Made by a program: the position numbers and the translations under genes
Shown: positions 8,492 to 13,870 of the stretch, piece by piece
Numbering within the stretch: the first letter of the stretch is position 1
Layout: each line of letters starts with the position of its first letter
The notes under the pieces: generated by a model
What the model saw: only the letters and a program-made list of their open reading frames with translations
The model's database searches: none
What the model was told of the DNA's origin: nothing
DNA from: Calditrichia bacterium
GTDB lineage: Bacteria; Calditrichota; Calditrichia; RBG-13-44-9
Direction: 5' to 3'
Assembly (NCBI GenBank): GCA_026991005.1
Contig: JALXCH010000359.1
Coordinates: forward strand, 1-17,754
DNA: 17,754 bases

Positions 8492-8576
8492 GCCGAGGTG
8501 GTGGAATTGGCAGACGCGCTAGGTTCAGGACCTAGTGGGCATTACGCCCGTGCGGGTTCGAGTCCCGCCCTCGGCA
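8492..8576 (+). tRNA. tRNA-Leu (anticodon CAG)
   Basis: This is an 85-nt class II tRNA. The acceptor stem GCCGAGG (8492-8498) pairs with CCTCGGC (8569-8575) and the discriminator base is A. The anticodon stem CTAGG/CCTAG holds the loop TTCAGGA with anticodon CAG. The long variable arm pairs GGGC with GCCC around ATTA, and the T arm GCGGG-TTCGAGT-CCCGC is intact. The CCA end is not encoded. It has its own promoter and a strong terminator right behind it. Confidence 0.97.
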
Positions 8577-8585
8577 CTTTTGGAC

Positions 8586-8613
8586 AAGACCAACATTCCG
8601 TTGGTCTTTTTTT
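8586..8613 (+). terminator. Rho-independent terminator after tRNA-Leu
   Basis: AAGACCAAC (8586-8594) and GTTGGTCTT (8600-8608) form a perfect 9-bp stem with the 5-nt loop ATTCC, followed by a T run to 8613. It lies 10 nt after the tRNA, as expected for a monocistronic tRNA transcript. Confidence 0.9.
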
Positions 8614-8715
8614 GTTGGTGGAAATGGCAATGGTGCCGGATTCAGCAAAAAGTGGGCATTACGCCCGTGCGGGTTCTCCCTTAGGGATCCCCGTGGGAGA
8701 GTCCCGCCCAATGCC
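8614..8715 (+). pseudogene. Degenerate second copy of tRNA-Leu(CAG), T-loop interrupted
   Basis: At a constant offset of 117 bp from the intact tRNA, the stretch 8616-8650 matches the tRNA D arm and anticodon region at about two thirds of positions and keeps TTCAG of the anticodon loop. The next 26 nt (8651-8676) are identical to 8534-8559, covering the variable arm, the T-stem 5' strand and the first three T-loop bases. The T-loop is then split by a 22-nt insertion (8677-8698), after which GAGTCCCGCCC (8699-8709) resumes exactly. The 5' acceptor strand is replaced by the T run of the preceding terminator and the anticodon stem cannot pair, so a functional tRNA is very unlikely. The strong terminator just upstream would also silence it. 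Confidence 0.85.
8677..8698. repeat. Double mini-hairpin element, copy 1 (22 nt, in pseudo-tRNA T-loop)
   Basis: The insert is two tandem 11-nt units: TCCC-TTA-GGGA, then TCCC-CGT-GGGA. Each is a perfect 4-bp stem with a 3-nt loop, and the junction reads GATCC. Its borders are defined exactly by comparison with the intact tRNA, where TTC is followed directly by GAG. No target-site duplication is seen. Confidence 0.8.
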
Positions 8716-8757
8716 CAGAAATTCCCGATGCCTAATTAAAAAAGTTGCAATAAAAAA

Positions 8758-8800
8758 CCTCCTCAGGTTAAATTTCATGTGAGAACAAAACCTGAGGAGG
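8758..8800 (+). promoter_or_regulatory. Hairpin that buries the transposase ribosome-binding site
   Basis: CCTCCTCAGGTT (8758-8769) is perfectly complementary to AACCTGAGGAGG (8789-8800), with a 19-nt loop. The right arm contains GAGGAGG, the only good ribosome-binding sequence before the transposase frame. A transcript entering from outside would fold this stem and hide the site, whereas one starting inside the loop would not. This type of control is known for IS10 and IS50. That it works here is inference. Confidence 0.6.
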
Positions 8801-9059
8801 AAAACTAATACTGAAAACTAAATTAAAAGATTTTTTTCATTTTTGCAAGTCTTTTGGTCTGGATTCGGGCACACGAGCATTTAATACCTCGGCAGGTCAT
8901 ATCAAACCGAATCATCTTCTGTACTGGTTTTTGTTTCTCAGTGCTGTTAAAGGTAATCGGAGTCTATTGCAGAGTGACCAATGGGGGCGATTAGAAGGGG
9001 TTAGGCGCTTGTTTCAGTTGAATTGATTTCGCAATTCCCGCTATCGACACACTGTATTC

Positions 9060-9079
9060 TCCCATAGGGATCCTGCGGA
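9060..9079. repeat. Double mini-hairpin element, copy 2 (20 nt, in transposase)
   Basis: The insert is TCCC-ATA-GGGA followed by TCC-TGC-GGA, both perfectly paired with 3-nt loops and joined at GATCC. Together with the three bases before it, 9057-9073 matches 8674-8690 with a single mismatch. Its removal restores the transposase reading frame. Confidence 0.8.
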
Positions 9080-9421
9080 AGTGATACCCGTGTTACTGAA
9101 CGTTTGAAGGATATTGACAGTAACGATTTGCGGAAAATAAACTACCATGTTGCGGCTCAACTTATAAAGGAAGGTCTTCTTCATCCTATTGGTTATCTGG
9201 ATGGCACTGTTCTGGGACATCGTTATTACAGTGGTTTTGGGTTAATGACTCGATGGGGAGATATACTGTTAATCGATGTAGAGCCTTCAGGTAAACGTGG
9301 TAAAGAATTATTGAGCAGTCAACGTTTGTTGGAACATCAGCAGCTATTTGGGGACGCTGAGGTAAAGCTCAAATATTTGCTTTTAGATGCTTTATATCTC
9401 AACAGTCGGGTTTTAGGGTGG

Positions 9422-9441
9422 TCGGGTACCGATCCTGTGAA
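9422..9441. repeat. Double mini-hairpin element, copy 3 (20 nt, in transposase)
   Basis: The insert is TCGG-GTA-CCGA followed by TCC-TGT-GAA, joined at GATCC. The first stem differs from copies 1 and 2 by paired changes (CC to GG and GG to CC) that keep full pairing. The second stem has one C-A mismatch. Its removal restores the transposase reading frame across 9421 to 9442. Confidence 0.75.
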
Positions 9442-9984
9442 AGAGAGTGGAATTTAGCGGAGCATCTGGTTATTATGTATAGACCAAAGGATGGTGAGGT
9501 TGCTCAGCGTTTTCGTCGTATGATTAGCGCGTTTGAGTCCATGGTTCAGCAATGGGAGGATGTCCGGGATAATAGGAAGCGTACTCAGTTAAGTGTTCAA
9601 ATGGGGTTAAAGGAGAAAAGTGGAGAAGACAAGGTCAAAGGTGTGTGGTATCACATTTATTATGCTCGCAGCAATAGTTATGACAAAAACTATAGCATTG
9701 CCCGGATAGAAGAATTCCGCAAAGGTGAATCATTGGGTATGTTTTATGTTTTTACCACGGATAAAGAACTCTCCCCGGAGCAGCTTCGTAAGTTGGGTCA
9801 TCAAAGATGGTACATTGAGAATGATGGGTTTAAGTTATTGAATTCTCAGGTGAATACCAAAAAATATCATTTAGATAATAAAGTAGTGCATCGGAACAAT
9901 TTATTAATTCAGATATTAACTGTGAGTTTGTTAATGCTGTTTCGTTGAGAGAATAACTATCGACTCTCTCGGTTATACGGTTCT

Positions 9985-10038
9985 GTAAAGTTGACTCTAC
10001 GGTTTGTGGGGGAGGTTTTGTTTGAGGTCAACTTCTAC
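9985..10038. repeat. Inverted repeat at the right end of the IS
   Basis: GTAAAGTTGAC (9985-9995) and GTCAACTTCTAC (10027-10038) are complementary apart from one bulged base and enclose 31 nt containing GGGGGAGGTTTTG. The outer arm doubles as the proposed right terminal repeat. The inner arm may be a second transposase-binding site or part of an end hairpin. Confidence 0.5.
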
Positions 10039-10053
10039 ATAGGAGCCCGTTGG

Positions 10054-10075
10054 TCTGATACAGATCCGTATCGGA
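10054..10075. repeat. Double mini-hairpin element, copy 4 (22 nt, outside the IS)
   Basis: TCTG-ATA-CAGA is followed by TCCG-TAT-CGGA, both perfect 4-bp stems with 3-nt loops, joined at GATCC. The stems differ in sequence from the other copies but the layout is the same. It lies about 15 bp beyond the proposed right end of the IS, so it is not simply part of that element. Confidence 0.75.
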
Positions 10076-10121
10076 TTAGAAAGCTAATAAGCCCGAATCC
10101 GAATATCAAAAGACCCACTAA

Positions 10122-10142
10122 CCAAAGAGTATCACTCTTTGG
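10122..10142. repeat. Perfect 9-bp hairpin with 3-nt loop
   Basis: CCAAAGAGT (10122-10130), loop ATC, ACTCTTTGG (10134-10142). A run of five Ts begins 8 nt later (10151-10155), too far for a classical terminator but compatible with a weak one. It shares the 3-nt loop style of the nearby double mini-hairpins but has a single, longer stem. Confidence 0.6.
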
Positions 10143-10355
10143 ATAAGGGATTTTTCCGCCTTCTGGCTTTGAAGTAAATAAATTGTCTAAATCATAGAAA
10201 TTCTCTTATTATGATAAAGAATTAGGCATAGCATCGGGAATTTCTGACTAACTATAAAGATTTTATTTAAAAATGTCAAACTCAAACCAACTGCTAAGCA
10301 AAAATTTTTTTAACGCTGTGAATTTATCTCCCAATCACACTAACTTTTCCGTGCC

Positions 10356-11294
10356 ATGAATACCAGAACCACTCGCAACATCCTTATTATTTTCCCCGCC
10401 GGGATTGGGGACGGAATTCTTGCGCTACCGGCTATCCTTGGTTTACGCCAGCAGTTCCCCCGGGCACATCTGGAATTGTGGGGTTATCCCGAGCGCTGGG
10501 AATGGCTTCCCCCATACCCGTGGCTGAGCATTCGTTCGGTCGATGCCTTGCCCCTCCATCTGCTTTTCACTCCCCATCCCCAACTCCCCCGGGATTTTTC
10601 CCAACGATTACTCCGCTTCGAACTGATCATTTCCTGGTTCGGTGATGAACAATTCCGGGAGAATTTGCATCGCCTTACCCGGGCGCACATTATTCACCAG
10701 CCGTTTGCGGCTCAGCACCTCACCACCCATGCCTCTCATTTTTTCGTACAGTCTCTGAGGGAAGGAAATATTTCTCTCCCTTTTCCCGAACCTTCCTTTC
10801 AAATTCACTTTTCCGAAGAAGAAAATGAAAACCTGAAGAGCCATCCACCCGCACTCACCATTCACCCGGGCAGCGGGGGGAAGTCTAAATGCTGGCCGCT
10901 CCACCATTTTCTGAAGGTTGCCCGGCAGGCACAACGCCGCTTGGGAATTAACATTCAATGGCTTCTGGGTCCGGCGGAAGAGGATATCCTGCCCGCACTT
11001 CGCCAACAGCTACCCGCCTCCTCCCACCAGATATTTACCAGTCGCTCCCTCACAGAAGTAGCCCGGGCAATTCGCCAGAGTCAGGCTTACCTGGGGAACG
11101 ATTCCGGAATTTCCCATTTAGCCGGAGTGAGCGGCGTATCTACCATGGTCATTTTCACTGCCACCGATCCCCACATCTGGAAGCCTTTGGGTTCCCGGGT
11201 CCAGGTGTTCGACGGGAGAAACCATCCCGTACAGCCCGAACACATCCTTTCCTCCCTTCAATCCGTCTTTCAGCGCATTTCCCCACCTTCCTGA
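10356..11294 (+). CDS. Glycosyltransferase family 9 protein (heptosyltransferase-like)
   Basis: GT9 enzymes are GT-B-fold transferases that add heptose or similar sugars from ADP-activated donors to lipopolysaccharide core or related glycans on the cytoplasmic face of the inner membrane. The 312-residue protein has the N-terminal nucleotide-fold strand with IIFPAGIGDGILALPAILGLRQQFP near residues 9-33. It also has the C-terminal donor-site motifs: LTIHPGSGGKSKCWP near 169-183 and YLGNDSGISHLAGVSGVSTMVIF near 246-268. Acceptor and exact donor cannot be read from the sequence, so no gene symbol is given. The ATG at 10356 has no strong ribosome-binding site. The gene stands alone, separated from the tRNA island by an intergenic stretch and from the next operon by about 108 bp with a promoter. 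Confidence 0.88.
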   Translation: MNTRTTRNILIIFPAGIGDGILALPAILGLRQQFPRAHLELWGYPERWEWLPPYPWLSIRSVDALPLHLLFTPHPQLPRDFSQRLLRFELIISWFGDEQFRENLHRLTRAHIIHQPFAAQHLTTHASHFFVQSLREGNISLPFPEPSFQIHFSEEENENLKSHPPALTIHPGSGGKSKCWPLHHFLKVARQAQRRLGINIQWLLGPAEEDILPALRQQLPASSHQIFTSRSLTEVARAIRQSQAYLGNDSGISHLAGVSGVSTMVIFTATDPHIWKPLGSRVQVFDGRNHPVQPEHILSSLQSVFQRISPPS

Positions 11295-11304
11295 AACCTG
11301 AGCG

Positions 11305-11333
11305 TTGACATTACCTGGAAAAGATTCTAATTT
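11305..11333 (+). promoter_or_regulatory. Sigma-70-type promoter before the cyclic-nucleotide-binding gene
   Basis: A perfect TTGACA (11305-11310) is followed after 17 nt by TAATTT (11328-11333). It lies about 70 bp before the ATG at 11403 and just after the stop of the glycosyltransferase gene, so it probably drives 11403-12952. Confidence 0.6.
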
Positions 11334-11402
11334 TCACTCGGGAAACGCCGATGGTAAAGTTGGGTTGAATCTTGTTCACAAAACGCAGGAAACAAATTCA
11401 TC

Positions 11403-11930
11403 ATGAAAAGTCTCTGGGCAAATATTTTTAAGAAGAACCATCAGGGTGAGGAAAGCATTATTTCCATTCTGAAAAAAATACCCATCTTTTCGGAGCTCAC
11501 TCGCAAAGAGCTGGAATCCATCCAGCATATTCTCCACCAGCGCACCTACCGGAAAGGGGAAGTCATTTTCCGGCAGGGAGATGCCGGTGTGGGGATGTAC
11601 ATCATCGAGAAGGGGACGGTGCTGATTAAACTGGAACCGTACGGACAGATTGTAGCGGAATTACACGATGGAGAATTTTTCGGGGAGCTGGCGCTGCTGG
11701 ACGATTCTCCCCGCTCGGCCTCCGCCATTGCCGGAACGGATTGCAAAATGCTGGGATTCTTCCAGCCCGACCTGTTTGGCCTGATTGAACGAAATCCCCG
11801 TTTAGGAGTAAAAATTGTCCTGAAATTAGCCCAGATTATTGGCGAACGCTTGAAAGCGGCTAACCGCGAAAACCAGGAGATACGCAAAAAGCTCCAGGAA
11901 CTGGAGGAAAAAGCCGGGGCAGACTCATGA
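11403..11930 (+). CDS. Cyclic-nucleotide-binding domain protein without DNA-binding domain
   Basis: The 175-residue protein is a single Crp-type cNMP-binding domain. The N-terminal helix motif IPIFSELTRKEL (about residues 26-37) leads into the beta barrel (GEVIFRQGDAGVGMYIIEKG). The phosphate-binding cassette FGELALLDDSPRSASA (from about 93) has the glutamate and arginine that contact the cyclic nucleotide's ribose and phosphate. After the C-helix the protein ends in a charged coiled-coil-like tail (about 145-175). There is no helix-turn-helix, so it is not a Crp/Fnr transcription factor and is more likely a sensor or adaptor. Its ATGA overlap with the downstream transporter gene suggests it may regulate or bind that membrane protein. 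The ligand (cAMP, cGMP or none) cannot be told. Confidence 0.9.
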   Translation: MKSLWANIFKKNHQGEESIISILKKIPIFSELTRKELESIQHILHQRTYRKGEVIFRQGDAGVGMYIIEKGTVLIKLEPYGQIVAELHDGEFFGELALLDDSPRSASAIAGTDCKMLGFFQPDLFGLIERNPRLGVKIVLKLAQIIGERLKAANRENQEIRKKLQELEEKAGADS

Positions 11931-12952
11931 ACAAATATGTGAAAATTACCCTGGGAAGCCTAATTGCCATTGTTACTTTGATTTTCCTGTGGGCAATTGC
12001 CCCCCTGGTAAAAATTCTGATTGTGGCTGCCCTGCTGGCTTATATTCTGGAACCGCTGGTCAGCCGCCTGGAATCCACAGGATTAAAGCGCACCATGGCT
12101 ACTCTGGTGGTTTTCGCCGGAATCGTTCTCTTCATTACCGGATTTGTGCTCATTATTCTGCCAACTGTAACCCACGAGATTCAATCCATCCAGCAGGGTA
12201 TTAGCAGCGGCGAAGCCCGACAGTATCTCAACAATCTGGAACAATCTCTTCAGGAAAAGCTGGCTTACCTGGGAGTTAAAAATTTAAATATTGAGAAAAA
12301 GCTGCAAACCGCCCTCACCACCCTGGGAAATGAGCTCTTTAACTACCTGCTCAATGCCGTTTCCCTTATAACCAATCTGGTCATCATTCCCTTCATCATG
12401 TTTTTTCTATTAAAAGATGGGCGGGAAATCAAAAAACGCCTCATCTCCCTGGTTCCCAACCGTTACTTTGAATTCAGCCTGAACCTGTTGTACAAGATGG
12501 ATTTGCAATTGGGTAATTACCTCCGCGGGCAATTTCTGGATGCTCTCATTATCGGTCTCCTCTCCATAGCCGCACTGTGGATTCTGGGGGTTAATTATTT
12601 TGTTATCATTGGAGCATTTGCGGGATTAGCCAACCTGATTCCCTACGTGGGGCCCATCGCTGGCGCCATTCCTGCCATCATCGTATCCATTATGCAAACC
12701 GGCAACCTCTCCATGGTGTTATGGATTGCCCTGGCCTTTACCATCGTTCAGCTCATCGACAACGTTCTGGTGCAGCCGCTGGTGGTGGCCAAAACGGTGA
12801 ATTTACATCCGCTTATTGTGTTACTGGTGGTCATTATTGGCGGGCAATTTTTCGGTGTGCTGGGAATGTTGCTGGCGGTACCGACCACAGGTGTTATCAA
12901 AGTGGTTGTCGAAGAAAGTATCCGCAGTTTTCGGCAGTATTCGTTTGAATAA
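11927..12952 (+). CDS. AI-2E family transporter (PF01594-type membrane protein)
   Basis: This 341-residue integral membrane protein has the layout of the AI-2E / PerM / YdiK / TqsA family. Two closely spaced hydrophobic segments lie near residues 6-40 and one near 60-83. A soluble helical stretch covers about 84-140, followed by a membrane pair around 145-162 and, after about residue 205, a cluster of hydrophobic segments. Family marks include FFLLKDGREIKKRL, the GLANLIPYVGPIAGAIPA block, and LIDNVLVQPLVVAKTVNLHPLIVLLVVIIGGQ in the C-terminal half. Members export small molecules, with autoinducer-2 (TqsA) and Na+/H+ exchange among the reported roles. The substrate here is unknown. The start overlaps the stop of the preceding gene by 4 bp, so the two are probably translationally coupled. 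Confidence 0.9.
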   Translation: MNKYVKITLGSLIAIVTLIFLWAIAPLVKILIVAALLAYILEPLVSRLESTGLKRTMATLVVFAGIVLFITGFVLIILPTVTHEIQSIQQGISSGEARQYLNNLEQSLQEKLAYLGVKNLNIEKKLQTALTTLGNELFNYLLNAVSLITNLVIIPFIMFFLLKDGREIKKRLISLVPNRYFEFSLNLLYKMDLQLGNYLRGQFLDALIIGLLSIAALWILGVNYFVIIGAFAGLANLIPYVGPIAGAIPAIIVSIMQTGNLSMVLWIALAFTIVQLIDNVLVQPLVVAKTVNLHPLIVLLVVIIGGQFFGVLGMLLAVPTTGVIKVVVEESIRSFRQYSFE

Positions 12953-13380
12953 AACCAAACGCCAACCCGAACGATTCTCGAATCGGATCATCTTTTTCCA
13001 ACCGCTGGGATTTATTCTCCATCGAAAGAGTTGCGGGAAGGGAAATCCGCTCAGCCTTGCGCACCAGGCAATTTTCTCACTTGCAGCCACCATACCCATT
13101 TGGTTCCCGGAAATCCACACGGAATTTCTGGCAACTTCCATCCATTTTCTCCGGAAGGAATCCCCCGGTTGTCCAGGCTGCATCTGGTTTAATCTTCGGA
13201 GGAAACTCGAATTCAGATAGCACCTCAGGGTATCGAAAATCACAACATGCCGATTTTTTCCACAGCAATTGATTTGATTTTCAACAAGACAGATCGTGTC
13301 AAAACAAGAAATTCAGATTAACTCTTCGTCTAACCTCTTCTTTCTCAATAATTTACAAAAAACATCCTATTTCCCTAAAA
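12953..13380. other. Long gap before the flagellar operon
   Basis: No gene is supported. The first part (to about 13240) has a base composition like coding DNA and several open frames on both strands, but none has a recognisable motif or ribosome-binding site; it may be decayed coding DNA. CGATTC-TC-GAATCG at 12972-12985, followed by five Ts at 12993-12997, could be a weak terminator for the transporter gene. GACAGATCGTGTC at 13288-13300 is a partial palindrome 84 bp before the sigma-54 site, at the distance expected for an activator site, but the match is weak. Confidence 0.4.
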
Positions 13381-13382
13381 TA

Positions 13383-13398
13383 TGGCACTTCAATTGCA
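13383..13398 (+). promoter_or_regulatory. Sigma-54 (RpoN) promoter of the flagellar operon
   Basis: TGGCAC-N5-TTGCA occurs at 13383-13398, with the conserved GG (13384-13385) and GC (13396-13397) spaced exactly 12 nt apart as the -24/-12 elements require. The predicted start of transcription is near 13409, before the GAGGGG ribosome-binding site (13417-13422) and the flgB ATG at 13432. Sigma-54 control of flagellar genes is known in many bacteria and needs an enhancer-binding ATPase, not encoded here. Confidence 0.88.
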
Positions 13399-13431
13399 AA
13401 ATACTAACCGACACAAGAGGGGCTGCGTGCG

Positions 13432-13851
13432 ATGATTAAAAATTTTATTCTTAAAAAAACCGTAATTCCCAATTTAAGCAAAGGGCTGGATGTTTACGCC
13501 CTGCGGCAGAAAGCCATTGCAGGCAACATTGCCAACGTACAAACTCCCGGCTACCGCCGGAAGGAAGTAAAATTCGAAGAAGAACTGCAGATGGCTCTGG
13601 ACAAAAAACTTTCCGGTACGCGAACCCACAAAAATCATTTACCCATCGGGCGTAAACGGCTGGAGGAAGTGCAGCCCCGCATTACCGAGGACCCCTCCAC
13701 CGAATTGAAGAGCGGGATGAACAATGTGGATATCGACCAGGAAATCGTCGATCAGGTGAAAAATGAAATCAAATTTTTATTTGGAAGCATGTTAGAACGT
13801 AAAAATTTTGCTTTTTTACGAGCCAGCATCAAAGGACGGTTCGATCAATAA
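13432..13851 (+). CDS. flgB: Flagellar basal-body proximal rod protein FlgB
   Basis: FlgB builds the proximal rod that links the MS ring and export gate to the distal rod in the periplasm, and is exported by the flagellar type III system without a cleaved signal. The 139-residue product has the N-terminal rod-family motif (KAIAGNIANVQTPGYRRKEVKFE, about residues 27-49). Its C-terminal helix begins with NNVDIDQEIVDQVKNEI, where the DIDQE block is a FlgB hallmark. GAGGGG lies 9 nt before the ATG. It is the first gene after the sigma-54 promoter, and flgC follows after 19 bp. Confidence 0.95.
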   Translation: MIKNFILKKTVIPNLSKGLDVYALRQKAIAGNIANVQTPGYRRKEVKFEEELQMALDKKLSGTRTHKNHLPIGRKRLEEVQPRITEDPSTELKSGMNNVDIDQEIVDQVKNEIKFLFGSMLERKNFAFLRASIKGRFDQ

Positions 13852-13870
13852 AACCAGGGAGAGGTAAACC

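Larger units (their letters stand above)
8811..9948 (+). pseudogene. IS4-like DDE transposase, disrupted by two 20-nt inserts and one TGA
   Basis: Three pieces in three frames make one transposase. The N-terminal piece runs from a probable CTG start (8811, or a mutated ATG) and reads KDFFHFCKSFGLDSG onward to VFSHRD. The middle piece carries the likely first two catalytic aspartates in GYLDGTVLG and LLLDALYLN. The last piece carries RWYIENDGFKLLN with the catalytic glutamate in an R-x3-E context. Removing 9060-9079 joins RHTVF to SDTRVTERLKDID. Removing 9422-9441 joins NSRVLGW to REWNLAEHLVIMY. Both frame changes are repaired exactly, giving 366 codons including the stop, close to the usual IS4 transposase size. 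One in-frame TGA remains at 9024-9026, inside a small inverted repeat. Other genes here end in TGA, so recoding is unlikely and the gene is probably dead. The family label IS4/DDE_Tnp_1 is from motifs only. Confidence 0.85.
8738..10038 (+). mobile_element. Decayed IS4-like insertion sequence, about 1.3 kb
   Basis: A broken DDE transposase gene is flanked by related inverted ends. The left end 8742-8762 reads AAGTTGC, then an A-rich stretch, then AACCTCC. The reverse complement of the right end (10011-10038) reads GTAGAAGTTGACC, then CAAACAAAACCTCC. The ends share AAGTTG and AAAACCTCC with small gaps, so the borders are approximate. No clear target-site duplication was found. The element sits about 20 bp after the degenerate tRNA-Leu, in line with the use of tRNA neighbourhoods as insertion sites. 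Confidence 0.6.
10039..10355. other. Intergenic region between the IS end and the GT9 gene
   Basis: No gene is supported in these 317 bp. Apart from double-hairpin copy 4 (10054-10075) it holds TTAG-AAAG-CTAA at 10076-10087 and the strong hairpin at 10122-10142. The last 150 bp are AT-rich and could hold the promoter of the glycosyltransferase gene, but no convincing -35/-10 pair was identified. Confidence 0.45.

Noticed and set aside
8534..8676. CRISPR-like repeat from the two identical 26-nt segments
   Set aside because: There are only two copies, both explained as the 3' half of tRNA-Leu; no array or cas genes are present.
8677..8698. The GGGATCC-containing block as a cloning or linker artefact
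   Set aside because: Four copies with different stem sequences and the same architecture, located in three sequence contexts, do not fit a linker.
12816..13243. Overlapping open frames of 130-140 codons on both strands at the end of the AI-2E gene
   Set aside because: They overlap the transporter coding sequence or lack start signals, and no family motif is visible on either strand.
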